Source of the DNA: an uncultured Litoreibacter sp.
GTDB taxonomy: Bacteria > Pseudomonadota > Alphaproteobacteria > Rhodobacterales > Rhodobacteraceae
DNA length: 64,000 nt
Direction of reading: 5' to 3'
NCBI GenBank assembly: GCA_947492995.1
Contig: CANLOU010000001.1
Span: 877,001-941,000 of the forward strand
The notes under the pieces are model-generated. The model was given only the letters and a program-made list of their open reading frames with translations, did not search any database and was not told the DNA's origin. A program made the position numbers and the translations under genes. Numbering within the stretch: the first letter of the stretch is position 1; each line of letters opens with the position of its first letter. Positions 28,665-38,100 of the stretch are shown here, piece after piece.

Positions 28665-30178
28665 CAGAACAGGGTCCGCCCGGTCATTTCCTTGGGCTTT
28701 TCGATGTCCATCAGTTTCAGGATTGAGGGCGCGAGGTCGGCCAGCTTGCCGTCGCGCAGATGCGCGCCTTCGGGGCCGCCGACCATCACCACGGGGACGG
28801 GGTTCAGCGTGTGCGCGGTGTGCGGCCCGTCGGTGTCAGGGTCGATCATCATGTCGCAATTGCCGTGGTCGGCGGTGACGATCATGGCCCCGCCCACCAC
28901 ATCGAGCGCCTTGAGCGCTTTGCCGAGGCCCTGGTCCACCGCCTCGCATGCTTTGATGGCGGCGTCGATATCGCCGGTGTGCCCGACCATGTCGGGGTTG
29001 GCGTAGTTGATGACGATCAGGTCGTAGCGTTCATAGATAGCGCTGACGAAGCTCTCCGTCACCTCGGCGGCGGACATTTCGGGTTGCAGGTCATAGGTGG
29101 CCACCTTGGGGGAAGGCGCCATGTGGCGGTCTTCACCCTGTTCGGGGTCTTCCTTGCCGCCGTTCAGGAAGAAGGTGACATGGGGGTACTTTTCGGTCTC
29201 GGCACAGCGGAATTGGCGCAGGCCCTGCTGCGCGACCCATGACCCGAGTGTGTTCACGATCTTCTGCTTGGGGAACACGGTTGTCATGTAGTCGTTATGC
29301 GCCGACGAGTAGTCGACCATGCCAAGGCGGGCCGCCAATTTGGGAAGTTTGGAGGTCGAAAACCCTTCGAACCGGATGTCGCCCATTGCCGCCAGAATTT
29401 CGCGGGCGCGGTCGGCGCGGAAGTTGAGGCAGAAGATACCGTCCCCATCTGCCATGCCCTTGAAGCCCGTCATCACGCAGGGTTCGATGAATTCGTCGGT
29501 CTTGTCGCGGGCATAGGCGTCGCGGATCACCGATTGCGGATCGGTGTAATCAGGGCCATTCGCGTGCACCATGGTTTGATAGGCTTTTTCGACCCTATTC
29601 CAGCGGTTATCGCGGTCCATCGCGTAGTAGCGGCCGCTGACGGTGACGATATTTGCGCCCTCGGGCAGCGCAGATTTTAGGGTCTTTAGATAGGCTTTCG
29701 CGGATTTTGGTGCGACATCCCGACCATCGGTGATGGCGTGGATCGCAACGGGGACACCGGCATCTGTTATGGCTTTGGCGGCAGCTATCATGTGGTCGGT
29801 GTGGCCGTGAACGCCGCCGTCGGAGGCGACGCCGATCAGATGCGCGGTGCCACCGGTGCCTTTCAGCGTTTCGATGAAATCGAGCAGCGCGTCGCGCTTG
29901 AAGAAGGAGCCGTCTTCGATGGCCAGATCAATTTGCCCCAAATCCATCGCGACCACGCGGCCCGCGCCGATATTGGTGTGGCCGACTTCGGAATTGCCCA
30001 TTTGCCCTTTGGGTAGCCCCGCATCGGGGCCAAAGGTGGTGAGCGTCGCGTTTGGGCAGTCCGACATGATGCGGTCGAAATTGGGGGTTTCGGCCAGAAG
30101 CGGCGCGTTGCCTTCTTTGGTCTCTGACACGCCCCAGCCATCAAGGATGCATAATACGACGGGTTTTGGGGTGGTCAT
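28664..30178 (-). CDS. gpmI: 2,3-bisphosphoglycerate-independent phosphoglycerate mutase
   Basis: A 504-residue metal-dependent enzyme of the alkaline phosphatase superfamily that interconverts 3- and 2-phosphoglycerate in glycolysis. The N-terminal ILDGWG (about 11-16), the serine nucleophile in MGNSEVGH (near 61) and the C-terminal metal ligands in VTADHGNCD (near 443) are all visible. Length is normal. It is the first gene of the gpmI-envC-ctpA-rppH operon. Confidence 0.95.
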   Translation of the reverse strand: MTTPKPVVLCILDGWGVSETKEGNAPLLAETPNFDRIMSDCPNATLTTFGPDAGLPKGQMGNSEVGHTNIGAGRVVAMDLGQIDLAIEDGSFFKRDALLDFIETLKGTGGTAHLIGVASDGGVHGHTDHMIAAAKAITDAGVPVAIHAITDGRDVAPKSAKAYLKTLKSALPEGANIVTVSGRYYAMDRDNRWNRVEKAYQTMVHANGPDYTDPQSVIRDAYARDKTDEFIEPCVMTGFKGMADGDGIFCLNFRADRAREILAAMGDIRFEGFSTSKLPKLAARLGMVDYSSAHNDYMTTVFPKQKIVNTLGSWVAQQGLRQFRCAETEKYPHVTFFLNGGKEDPEQGEDRHMAPSPKVATYDLQPEMSAAEVTESFVSAIYERYDLIVINYANPDMVGHTGDIDAAIKACEAVDQGLGKALKALDVVGGAMIVTADHGNCDMMIDPDTDGPHTAHTLNPVPVVMVGGPEGAHLRDGKLADLAPSILKLMDIEKPKEMTGRTLF

Positions 30179-30314
30179 GGATGCTCGTCCTCTTTTTCAT
30201 TTAATTTACGCGCTGCGCCGCCTGCCCACAACCTTGCGTGTGCGATGTGGCTGTTCTTGGCGGACGGGCGGCGTTATGACAGAAGAAAGACCGAAATACT
30301 GAAGGGCGCGGGCG

Positions 30315-31433
30315 TTGAAAAAAGCACTTATTACCGGGATCACAGGCCAGGACGGGTCCTATTTGGCGGAGTTGTTGCTGGAAAAAGGCTATGAAGTGCA
30401 TGGCATCAAGCGCCGGGCTTCATCGTTCAACACACAGCGCATCGACCATATCGTCGAGGATTTGCATGAAGGCAGCAGCAACCTGCACCTGCATTACGGC
30501 GATCTGACGGACAGTTCGAACCTGACGCGGATCATCTCGAACATTGAGCCGGACGAGGTGTATAACCTTGGCGCGCAAAGCCATGTGGCGGTGAGTTTCG
30601 ACTCGCCCGAATACACGGCGGATGTTGACGCGATGGGGACCTTGCGGCTGCTGGAAGCGATCCGGTTTCTTGGCTTGGAAAAGAAGACGCGGTTCTATCA
30701 GGCCTCGACCTCGGAACTGTACGGGTTGGTGCAGGAAACCCCTCAGCGAGAGACGACGCCGTTCCACCCGCGTTCGCCCTATGCGGTGGCGAAGCTGTAT
30801 TCCTACTGGATCGCGGTGAACTACCGCGAGGCCTATGGGATGTATGCCTGCAACGGCATTTTGTTCAACCACGAGAGCCCGCGCCGTGGCGAAACCTTTG
30901 TGACGCGCAAGATCACGCGCGGGTTGGCCAATATCGCGCTTGGGCTGGAACAGTGTCTATATATGGGCAATATCGATGCCCTGCGGGACTGGGGTCACGC
31001 CAAAGACTACGTCGAAATGCAATGGCTGATGCTGCAACAGGATGCGCCCGATGATTTCGTGATCGCAACGGGGAAACAGTATTCCGTGCGGGAGTTCATT
31101 CAATGGACCGCCGCTGAATTGGGGATCACCTTGCGATTTGAAGGCGAGGGCGTTGACGAGGTTGGCATCGTTGCTGAGGTTTCCGGCGATATCGCGACCG
31201 AAGTGTCGGTGGGCGACGTGGTGCTGCGGATCGACCCTCGCTATTTCCGCCCGGCAGAGGTGGAGACCTTGTTGGGCGACCCGTCGAAGGCGAAAGCGAA
31301 ACTAGGCTGGGTGCCGAAGATCACCGCGCAGCAAATGTGTGAAGAGATGGTGCAGCACGACCTGACTGAAGCGCGGCGGCGCAAATTGCTGAGCGCGCAC
31401 CAAATGGGCGTGCCCGAAGCACGGGGCGACTGA
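30315..31433 (+). CDS. gmd: GDP-mannose 4,6-dehydratase
   Basis: A 372-residue extended SDR that converts GDP-D-mannose to GDP-4-keto-6-deoxy-mannose. It has [11 protein letters not shown] at the N-terminus, the S-T-S-E catalytic region ASTSELYG and YAVAK with Tyr and Lys, and [11 protein letters not shown] typical of Gmd. The best start is TTG at 30315 (TTGAAAAAAGCAC, GAAGG upstream), because no ATG or GTG gives the complete nucleotide-binding N-terminus. It overlaps fcl by 1 nt (TGATG). It begins the surface polysaccharide locus. Confidence 0.95.
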   Translation: MKKALITGITGQDGSYLAELLLEKGYEVHGIKRRASSFNTQRIDHIVEDLHEGSSNLHLHYGDLTDSSNLTRIISNIEPDEVYNLGAQSHVAVSFDSPEYTADVDAMGTLRLLEAIRFLGLEKKTRFYQASTSELYGLVQETPQRETTPFHPRSPYAVAKLYSYWIAVNYREAYGMYACNGILFNHESPRRGETFVTRKITRGLANIALGLEQCLYMGNIDALRDWGHAKDYVEMQWLMLQQDAPDDFVIATGKQYSVREFIQWTAAELGITLRFEGEGVDEVGIVAEVSGDIATEVSVGDVVLRIDPRYFRPAEVETLLGDPSKAKAKLGWVPKITAQQMCEEMVQHDLTEARRRKLLSAHQMGVPEARGD

Positions 31434-32392
31434 TGAAGGTTTTCGTTGCAGGGCATCGTGGCATGGTTGGCGGCGCGATTTCGCGCAAGCTGGCAGAGCG
31501 AGACGATGTTGAGCTGATAACGCGGACCCGAGCCGAGCTGGATCTGACAGATCAGGCGGCGGTCCACGAGTTTATGTCTGCGCGGCGACCCGACGCTGTG
31601 ATTTTGGCGGCGGCCAAGGTGGGCGGGATCATGGCGAATGATACCTACCCCGCGGACTTCATTTACGAAAACCTGACACTGCAAAACAACATCATCCATG
31701 GGGCGCATCTGGCGGATGTGCAACGGCTGCTGTTCCTTGGAAGCTCATGCATTTATCCGCGCGAGGCCGATCAGCCGATGCGGGAAGATAGCCTGCTTAC
31801 CGGTGTGTTAGAGCCTACTAACGAGCCTTACGCGATTGCCAAAATCGCCGGGATCAAGATGTGCGAAAGCTACAACCGGCAATATGGACGCGATTACCGT
31901 AGCGTGATGCCGACCAACCTTTACGGGCCTGGCGACAACTTTCATCCCGAGAACAGCCACGTGATCCCCGGGCTGATCCGACGGTTTCACGAGGCGGCGC
32001 AAAGCGGCGCGGCGGAGGTTGTTTTGTGGGGAAGCGGCACGCCAAGGCGCGAATTCCTGCATGTTGATGATATGGCGGATGCGTCGCTTTATGTCTTCGA
32101 CATGGGCGCTGCCGATTACGCCGGGATTGTGCCGGAGCGGCTGAGCCATGTGAATGTGGGGACCGGGGTTGACCTGCCCATCCTGGAGATGGCGCAGATG
32201 GTTGCCGCGGTGACCGGGTTTAGCGGCGAGATTGTATTGGACCGCAGCAAGCCTGATGGCACCATGCGCAAGCTGATGGATGTCAGCAAGCTGACCGAAC
32301 TTGGCTGGCAGGCAAAGATTGAGCTGCGCGACGGTCTGGCGCAAACGTATCAGTGGTTTTTGGAGCATCAGGATGATTTTCGTGCGGTTTGA
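31433..32392 (+). CDS. fcl: GDP-L-fucose synthase
   Basis: A 319-residue epimerase/reductase that turns the Gmd product into GDP-L-fucose with NADPH. Motifs are [10 protein letters not shown] (7-16), the SSCIYP segment and YAIAKIAG with the catalytic Tyr and Lys. It follows gmd directly. With gmd and the next gene it forms a complete fructose/mannose-phosphate to GDP-fucose branch, so the polymer probably contains L-fucose or a derivative. Confidence 0.94.
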   Translation: MKVFVAGHRGMVGGAISRKLAERDDVELITRTRAELDLTDQAAVHEFMSARRPDAVILAAAKVGGIMANDTYPADFIYENLTLQNNIIHGAHLADVQRLLFLGSSCIYPREADQPMREDSLLTGVLEPTNEPYAIAKIAGIKMCESYNRQYGRDYRSVMPTNLYGPGDNFHPENSHVIPGLIRRFHEAAQSGAAEVVLWGSGTPRREFLHVDDMADASLYVFDMGAADYAGIVPERLSHVNVGTGVDLPILEMAQMVAAVTGFSGEIVLDRSKPDGTMRKLMDVSKLTELGWQAKIELRDGLAQTYQWFLEHQDDFRAV

Positions 32393-32407
32393 AGACATGG
32401 TGTCGCA

Positions 32408-33817
32408 ATGATTACGCCGGTCCTGCTTTGTGGCGGCTCCGGGTCTCGGCTGTGGCCTTTGTCACGCAAGAGCTACCCCAAGCAATTCGCGAAAATTGTG
32501 GGCGACGAAAGCCTGTTTCAAGCGTCGGCCAAGAGGCTGAGCGGCGCGGAATTTGCCGCACCGATGGTGGTGACGGCCGCCGACTACCGCTTTGTTGTCA
32601 CGGAACAGTTGGCCGCTGTAGGGCTTGGCGCGTCGGCCACGGTGATCGAACCTGAGGGGCGCAACACGGCCCCTGCGATTGCGGCTGCGGCGGTCATTTT
32701 GGCTCAAACAGACCCTGATATGTTGATGTTGGTGGCCCCCTCGGATCACGTGATCCTTGACGTTGCAGCGTTTCGTGCCGCGGTGGAGACGGCGTCGGTT
32801 GCGGCCAAGGCCGGGCGGTTGGTGACTTTTGGGATTTTGCCGAACAGACCCGAAACGGGCTACGGCTATCTGGAGCTGGGAGCCGCCGCCGCTGACGGGT
32901 CCGTTGACCTGAAGCGGTTTGTCGAAAAGCCCGAATTGCCCGAGGCGGAACGCATGGTCGCGGGTGGCGGCTACTTGTGGAACGCGGGCATTTTCCTGTT
33001 CTCTGTTGGCGCCATATTGCAAGCCTTCGAGGCGCATGCCCCGGGCATTCTTGCCGCCGCGAGGGGCGCGGTGGCGTCGGCCAAGACGGACCTGCATTTC
33101 ACCCGACTGGACGGCCCCGAATGGGCCAGGGCGGACGCCACATCCATTGACTACGCCGTGATGGAGAAAGCCCAAAACCTTTCTGTTGTCCCGTTTGAAG
33201 GCAGATGGTCGGATTTGGGCGACTGGGACGCCGTTTGGCGTGAGGACGCGAGTGGAGCGGACGTCGTGCTGCACGGCGCGGCCACGTCAATAGATTGCAA
33301 AAATGTCTTGCTGCGGTCTGAACATGAAGGACAACAGATCGTAGGGCTGGGCGTTGAAAATCTAATCGCGGTGGCGATGCCTGACGCGGTTTTGGTGGCT
33401 GACAAATCCCGTGCGCAGGACGTGCGCAAGATTGTGGACCGCTTGAAGGATGAAGGCCGATCGCAGGCCGACACGTTGCCGCGCGACTATCGGCCTTGGG
33501 GCTGGTTTGAAAGCCTCGCGCTGTCCGACCGTTTTCAGGTAAAGCGGATCACCGTTAACCCGGGCGGGCGTTTGTCATTGCAATCGCATGAGCACCGATC
33601 AGAGCATTGGATTGTTGTCGAAGGAACCGCGCAGGTGACCATTGACGACACAGTGCAATCTGTTGAGGCGAACCAATCTGTCTATATCCCGCTTGGCGCG
33701 ATTCATCGGATGGAAAATCTGGGGCATGAGCCGATGGTTCTGATCGAGGTGCAGACCGGCGACTATTTTGGTGAGGATGACATCAAGCGCTACGACGATG
33801 TCTATGCGCGTGGTTAG
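32408..33817 (+). CDS. manC: Mannose-1-phosphate guanylyltransferase / mannose-6-phosphate isomerase
   Basis: A 469-residue bifunctional enzyme. The N-terminal nucleotidyltransferase domain begins VLLCGGSGSRLWPLSRKSYPK and contains the FVEKP motif (near 171). The C-terminal cupin is a type II phosphomannose isomerase (RPWGWFESL near 361; HEHRSEHW near 396). It makes GDP-mannose, the precursor for gmd. It ends 3 nt before the convergent acyltransferase gene. Confidence 0.92.
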   Translation: MITPVLLCGGSGSRLWPLSRKSYPKQFAKIVGDESLFQASAKRLSGAEFAAPMVVTAADYRFVVTEQLAAVGLGASATVIEPEGRNTAPAIAAAAVILAQTDPDMLMLVAPSDHVILDVAAFRAAVETASVAAKAGRLVTFGILPNRPETGYGYLELGAAAADGSVDLKRFVEKPELPEAERMVAGGGYLWNAGIFLFSVGAILQAFEAHAPGILAAARGAVASAKTDLHFTRLDGPEWARADATSIDYAVMEKAQNLSVVPFEGRWSDLGDWDAVWREDASGADVVLHGAATSIDCKNVLLRSEHEGQQIVGLGVENLIAVAMPDAVLVADKSRAQDVRKIVDRLKDEGRSQADTLPRDYRPWGWFESLALSDRFQVKRITVNPGGRLSLQSHEHRSEHWIVVEGTAQVTIDDTVQSVEANQSVYIPLGAIHRMENLGHEPMVLIEVQTGDYFGEDDIKRYDDVYARG

Positions 33818-33820
33818 TGT

Positions 33821-34417
33821 CTAATCTTGGAAACGATCACCGATCCGCTTCGCCGGGACCCCGGCCACGATTTGATCTTTTTCAACTTTGCCCGTCACCA
33901 CCGCGCCAGCAGCAATGATGGCACCGTCTTCGATTTGCGCGCCCGGTAGGATGGTTGCATTGGCACCGATCCAGACATCCTCGCCGATGTGAATAGGGCG
34001 ATCTTCCATCAGTTGCTGGGTGACGGGGTGACCATCATTGAAACGGTAATTTGACGCTGTGATCACAACGCCGGGCCCAAGCAATAGGTTATCGCCCGTG
34101 CGGATTGTCCCATGCGCGGACCCCGCCCAGATGGAACAGCCTGCACCGAGATGAGCGTTATTGCCGATGAAGATATTGTGGGCGTTTGCAAAGGAAACGG
34201 TTGGGCTGATTGCGGCGTTTCTTCCGATCTGCATAGCCCGCTTGGGCGTGACATGCGTGTAATTGTAATAGTTCACCAGTTTCAAAAGATGTAGCCATGC
34301 GCGTGGGTCCAAGGCGCTGAGGAAACAGCGGAAGCCCCTTTGAGACTTTGTTAGAGTCTTTTTCGAGTGAGAGGCCGCCGAAGCTTCCAATGTTTCGAGG
34401 GTTGGATTGGCGAGCAT
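33821..34417 (-). CDS. Left-handed beta-helix acyltransferase (WcaF/LacA-like)
   Basis: About 198 residues from the ATG at 34417; a longer form from 34450 would overlap the upstream gene by 29 nt. The hexapeptide repeats (IGRNAAISPTVSF, IGNNAHLGAGC, IGEDVWIGANATILPGA, IEDGAIIAAGAVV) form the left-handed beta helix of O-acetyltransferases. It is probably cytoplasmic and acetylates a sugar of the polysaccharide, either as a monomer or lipid-linked. Confidence 0.83.
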   Translation of the reverse strand: MLANPTLETLEASAASHSKKTLTKSQRGFRCFLSALDPRAWLHLLKLVNYYNYTHVTPKRAMQIGRNAAISPTVSFANAHNIFIGNNAHLGAGCSIWAGSAHGTIRTGDNLLLGPGVVITASNYRFNDGHPVTQQLMEDRPIHIGEDVWIGANATILPGAQIEDGAIIAAGAVVTGKVEKDQIVAGVPAKRIGDRFQD

Positions 34418-34421
34418 GGCG

Positions 34422-35204
34422 TTACGGCCTGACCGGGAAGCGGCAGGCATTCATCACAACGCCGATGCAGGGTTTTTGTTCCGAAATCAGGCGTTCGGCC
34501 TGGTCGATTTGATTGATTGTGCTGTGGTCAGCGCGGCCGATCAGCAAGGCCGCATCGAACAGATCAGAGGCTGCAATTGCGTCGTCATGATGCAAAACGG
34601 GCGGAAGGTCGAAAAGCATCAGGTCGGGTTCGAATTCTCGTTCCACCTGTTCGATCAACGCGCGAGATCGCGAGGTCGCTAAAAGCTCCGCCGGGTTGTC
34701 TTCTGGATGGGTGGCGAGGCTGAGCGCGAGATTGTGGTCGACCCGCAAACATTGGCTGTCAAAGTCCCGTCTGCCCCCCGACAACGCGCAATATCTGGGC
34801 GCAAGGGGCGTCAGTGACAGCTTCTTTGCTAAGGCGGGCGTCCTGAGGTTGAAGTCAAACAGCATCACTTTCAGATCTATTTGACGTGCGAGGCTGAGCG
34901 CCAGCGAAGAAGCGATCGTTGTTGTGCCACAGCCCGTCGTCGGCGCGGTCAGGGCGAGTCTGCGTATGCCTTCTTTTCTGATTTGGCGCAGAAGCCGGCT
35001 GCGCAACAGATCAAGAGTGTGACCAATTTCGGGGGTTAGCGCTGTCCGGGTGGGGGCGGTCGCAGGAATTTTGACCTCGTTCAGGCGCAACCAGGCACGG
35101 GCGGGATCAGACTTGTTCGGATATTTGGCACGGCTTGGTAGCGCGACTTTTGTGTCGTGGAGGGCGACATCGAACAGTTCCTTGGTGTTGGTCAGTTGTT
35201 CCAT
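34422..35204 (-). CDS. BY-kinase-like ATPase (CpsD/ExoP C-domain family) with altered P-loop
   Basis: A 260-residue cytoplasmic protein resembling the kinase half of polysaccharide co-polymerases. The Walker A region reads APTTGCGTTTIA, so the invariant lysine of GxGK(S/T) is a threonine. Walker A' is MLFDFNLRTPA and Walker B MLFDLPPV. There is no C-terminal tyrosine cluster (ends NACRFPVRP). It is therefore probably a pseudokinase or a weak ATPase that partners the Wzz protein encoded just upstream (12 nt gap). Confidence 0.75.
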   Translation of the reverse strand: MEQLTNTKELFDVALHDTKVALPSRAKYPNKSDPARAWLRLNEVKIPATAPTRTALTPEIGHTLDLLRSRLLRQIRKEGIRRLALTAPTTGCGTTTIASSLALSLARQIDLKVMLFDFNLRTPALAKKLSLTPLAPRYCALSGGRRDFDSQCLRVDHNLALSLATHPEDNPAELLATSRSRALIEQVEREFEPDLMLFDLPPVLHHDDAIAASDLFDAALLIGRADHSTINQIDQAERLISEQKPCIGVVMNACRFPVRP

Positions 35205-35216
35205 ATCACCGCCCGC

Positions 35217-36404
35217 CTACACCGTGGCCATTGGGGGGATCACGGCATATGCCTTCAAGCCTAAGCCGTTTTCCAAATCCTGAGCGCGCCTGACATAGGG
35301 ATCATGTCTGGCTTTGAGAAAGGCCAATCCGGCAGCCACCAGAATTGACCCCACGAGGCCCATGGCCAAGACGATCTGCTGCTTTGGCCCGGTTGAAACA
35401 TCGGGCATTGTGGCGCGTTCAACGATGCTCAGCCGATCCCCGTTTGAGCGGACTGCGATGCGTTCCTCGATGGCGGCGGTCTCCAGCCGGCCGATGGCCG
35501 CCTCATATTGTTTTTCGGCCAAGCTGTGCTCCCGCTCAGCGGCGTTGAGACGGAGTTCATTGGTAGGGATGGTCTTTAGAACAGCATCAACGCGCGCAAG
35601 CTCGGCAGCGAGTTCAGCGGGCTTTTGGGCTGATTTAGGGTCTGTTTGGTCGAATTTGGCAAGCTGGCTCAGCAATTGCTGAACTTTGGGATGCTTGTCT
35701 GAATAGAGCGTTCTGGCGGCCTCAACTTTGTTCAGTATCTTTTGATGATCGGGGGGGTAAGTGATGGCAGTAGAGGCATCCGCAAGCTGTGCCAGAACCG
35801 ATTTTCTGTGATCCAGTAGCGCTTGTTCTGACCCAGGTAACGCACCGACCATCGTTGTCTTGAGCGCGAGCAATTCGGATAGTTTGTCGTTCATTCGGGT
35901 CATGCTGTCAGCGACCTCACTGCGGAAAAACTGAAGCGCAGATTCGGCGCGTTCGACGCGGATTGTCCGGTGTTCGGCCACAACCTTATCCGCCAGAATA
36001 TTTGCAGCATTGATGGCGGTGACCGGCTCAATTGTCTTTACGGTGATGGTGAGCGTCGTGGCCTTGCCGCGACCGCTGATCGTGTCAAACTGAACCGCGT
36101 TACGAAGCTGATCCGCCGACAATTGCGCCCCAAGTGTTTGCGCCATTTCGGCCAGACGCGTTTGGGTCAATAGCCGGTTTTCGATGTTTTGGAGATGCGC
36201 CGCGTCGGTCAGCCCGTCATTGGTGACCTGACCGCTTTGGGAGACGCCCCTTGTTTCGACCAACAGCCGCGCAGTCGCATTGTGCTTGAGGGGAATGACA
36301 TAGGTCGCGGCGAGCACCAGCGCCATCAATGCCACGGCGACGGCACCCACAAACGGCATCTGCCGCAAGGTGGCCCAGCGCAGGTATTTCAGGTCCGGTT
36401 TCAT
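35217..36404 (-). CDS. Wzz/GumC-type polysaccharide chain-length determinant protein
   Basis: A 395-residue inner-membrane protein with two transmembrane helices (about 17-38 and 338-360) bracketing a periplasmic domain rich in coiled coil (about 160-310), the usual polysaccharide co-polymerase layout. It controls chain length and connects polymerase to exporter. It lacks a fused kinase; the BY-kinase-like partner is separate and follows it. Its start overlaps a small upstream gene by ATGA. Confidence 0.85.
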   Translation of the reverse strand: MKPDLKYLRWATLRQMPFVGAVAVALMALVLAATYVIPLKHNATARLLVETRGVSQSGQVTNDGLTDAAHLQNIENRLLTQTRLAEMAQTLGAQLSADQLRNAVQFDTISGRGKATTLTITVKTIEPVTAINAANILADKVVAEHRTIRVERAESALQFFRSEVADSMTRMNDKLSELLALKTTMVGALPGSEQALLDHRKSVLAQLADASTAITYPPDHQKILNKVEAARTLYSDKHPKVQQLLSQLAKFDQTDPKSAQKPAELAAELARVDAVLKTIPTNELRLNAAEREHSLAEKQYEAAIGRLETAAIEERIAVRSNGDRLSIVERATMPDVSTGPKQQIVLAMGLVGSILVAAGLAFLKARHDPYVRRAQDLENGLGLKAYAVIPPMATV

Positions 36405-36568
36405 CTCGGCGGGTTAACGTTTTTGGTAACCAATTTTTGCCCGATGTGACGGAGCTTGGCCCAAAGCCCACGCTTGCTGTTTGCGGCGCGCCGTTCGCTG
36501 ACTGTTTGTCTACGTGCGATGGGCCGGGGACCAGCCGCAAACTTTGATTGGTCTTCCTGAAGTTCCAT
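36401..36568 (-). CDS. Small basic protein upstream of Wzz gene
   Basis: A 55-residue strongly basic protein (RPIARRQTVSERRAANSKRG in the middle) with no membrane helix or signal. Support for its being real: an ATG preceded by AAAGG 9 nt upstream, and a stop overlapping the Wzz start codon in an ATGA (36401-36404), as seen between many genes here. It may only serve as a translationally coupled leader, or bind the Wzz or kinase partner. No family is recognised. Confidence 0.5.
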   Translation of the reverse strand: MELQEDQSKFAAGPRPIARRQTVSERRAANSKRGLWAKLRHIGQKLVTKNVNPPR

Positions 36569-36761
36569 GACTCTGCCTTTTGGGTGCAATTTTTCTACGG
36601 CAGATCAGAGCTTTAAAAACTTAAGACATAATTAATCCAAATCGATTCATTTTCGCTGGTGACAACAGGACTACACAGACTCGGGTAACGGGCGTCGCGG
36701 TTCTGATGAAAAATCAGCGGCTCTTCAGGCGGGTCGCTCATCTTGGGATGGAGAGCCCGCC

Positions 36762-37448
36762 ATGACTGCGCCGATTAGATTTATTAATATTGATGAAGGG
36801 CTTCCGGTCGATCCAAGCTTGGCCTTTGGCCCGCGAAGTGAGGGCTTTTACAGCACCTACGTAAAGCGAGGCCTCGATGTTGCGTTGGTATTGGCGACGT
36901 CAATTATCACCTTGCCGGTCATCGCGATTCTGGCGGTGCTTGTCGCGATGGACGGGCATTCGCCGTTTTTTGTCCAACGCCGCGTTGGGCGGCATGGCGC
37001 GCGGTTTCCGATGTTGAAGTTAAGGACGATGCGCGTCGGTGCAGAAAGCCTGTTGCAGGAGCATCTGGCGCTGTGCCCCGCCAGCGCGCGGGAATGGCAC
37101 GTGTCCCAAAAGCTGCGCCATGACCCCCGTGTCACGCGTGTTGGTCGTTTCATTCGCAAGACCTCGCTGGATGAGCTGCCACAACTGCTGAACGTGCTGA
37201 AGGGCGACATGTCGCTGGTTGGGCCCAGGCCGATGCTGGTTGAACAGGAAGCCATCTACTCAGGCGAGACCTATTTCAAGATGCGCCCCGGCGTGACCGG
37301 GCTTTGGCAGGTCACTGCGCGCAATGGCTCCAGCTTTGAGGCGCGCGCATTGTTCGATGCGGCCTATGCCGCGAAACAGAGCCTGTTGTTTGACCTGTTG
37401 CTGATGGTGCGAACCGTCTGGGTGATGGCGCGCGGCACGGGCGTTTGA
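36762..37448 (+). CDS. Undecaprenyl-phosphate sugar phosphotransferase (ExoY/WcaJ C-domain type)
   Basis: A 228-residue polyprenyl-phosphate hexose-1-phosphate transferase that starts each repeat unit by placing a sugar phosphate on undecaprenyl phosphate. One membrane segment is at about 38-62. The catalytic core has MLKLRTM, TSLDELPQLLNVLKGDMSLVGP and RPGVTGLWQV. It is the monotopic ExoY-like form without the N-terminal membrane domain. It is divergent from the Wzz operon and followed by export genes. Confidence 0.92.
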   Translation: MTAPIRFINIDEGLPVDPSLAFGPRSEGFYSTYVKRGLDVALVLATSIITLPVIAILAVLVAMDGHSPFFVQRRVGRHGARFPMLKLRTMRVGAESLLQEHLALCPASAREWHVSQKLRHDPRVTRVGRFIRKTSLDELPQLLNVLKGDMSLVGPRPMLVEQEAIYSGETYFKMRPGVTGLWQVTARNGSSFEARALFDAAYAAKQSLLFDLLLMVRTVWVMARGTGV

Positions 37449-37467
37449 TGATGAAGGACCCATTAAC

Positions 37468-38100
37468 ATGTTAAGAGCGCTCATTGCATTTCTGTTCGTG
37501 TTTGCGACGTCAGCCTATGGCGACAACTACCGGGTCAAGCCGGGCGACACCTTGTTGCTTGAGGTTATGGAAGACCCTGACATGCGGCGATCTGTTCTGG
37601 TATTGCCTGACGGCACGGTCTCTTTGCCTTTGGCCGGGACGCTGGTTGCGGCTGGCCTAACGGTGCCGGAAATCGAAGGTCTGATCCTTGATGCGATTGG
37701 ACCCAACTACGTGACCTTGCCGCATTTAACGGTATCGGTCGCGAGCTTGGCCAAACCCAAACAACAGGAGCGCCCGCGGGCCGTCACAACTGCAGCCAGA
37801 GCCACGTTGGCGCGCCAAACTGCGCCAACTATCGCGGTTTTTGCGATGGGGGAACTGGGCAAGCCGGGCAAGTTAGACGTGACGCCGGGTACAACCTTGT
37901 TGCAGTTCTTGGCGGAGGCCGGTGGGTTCACCAGATTTGCCGCTGATAAGCGGGTGATTTTGCGCAGGACGGATGCAAAGTCAGGCACACAAAAATCCTA
38001 TCGGGTGAATGCCAAGAAGATGATGGCGGGCGCAGCCCCCTCGCTTATTTTGCAGGCAGGTGATGTGGTCGTCGTCCCTGAACGAAAACTTTTTGAATGA
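37468..38100 (+). CDS. Polysaccharide export protein (Wza/GumB family, short)
   Basis: A 210-residue periplasmic/outer-membrane export component with a signal peptide (1-18), a poly-export domain (YRVKPGDTLLLEV at 21-33, then SVLVLPDGTVSLPLAG) and an SLBB-like region (near 120-200). It lacks a lipobox cysteine and is shorter than Wza, as in many alphaproteobacterial loci. It overlaps the beta-barrel gene by ATGA. Confidence 0.85.
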   Translation: MLRALIAFLFVFATSAYGDNYRVKPGDTLLLEVMEDPDMRRSVLVLPDGTVSLPLAGTLVAAGLTVPEIEGLILDAIGPNYVTLPHLTVSVASLAKPKQQERPRAVTTAARATLARQTAPTIAVFAMGELGKPGKLDVTPGTTLLQFLAEAGGFTRFAADKRVILRRTDAKSGTQKSYRVNAKKMMAGAAPSLILQAGDVVVVPERKLFE

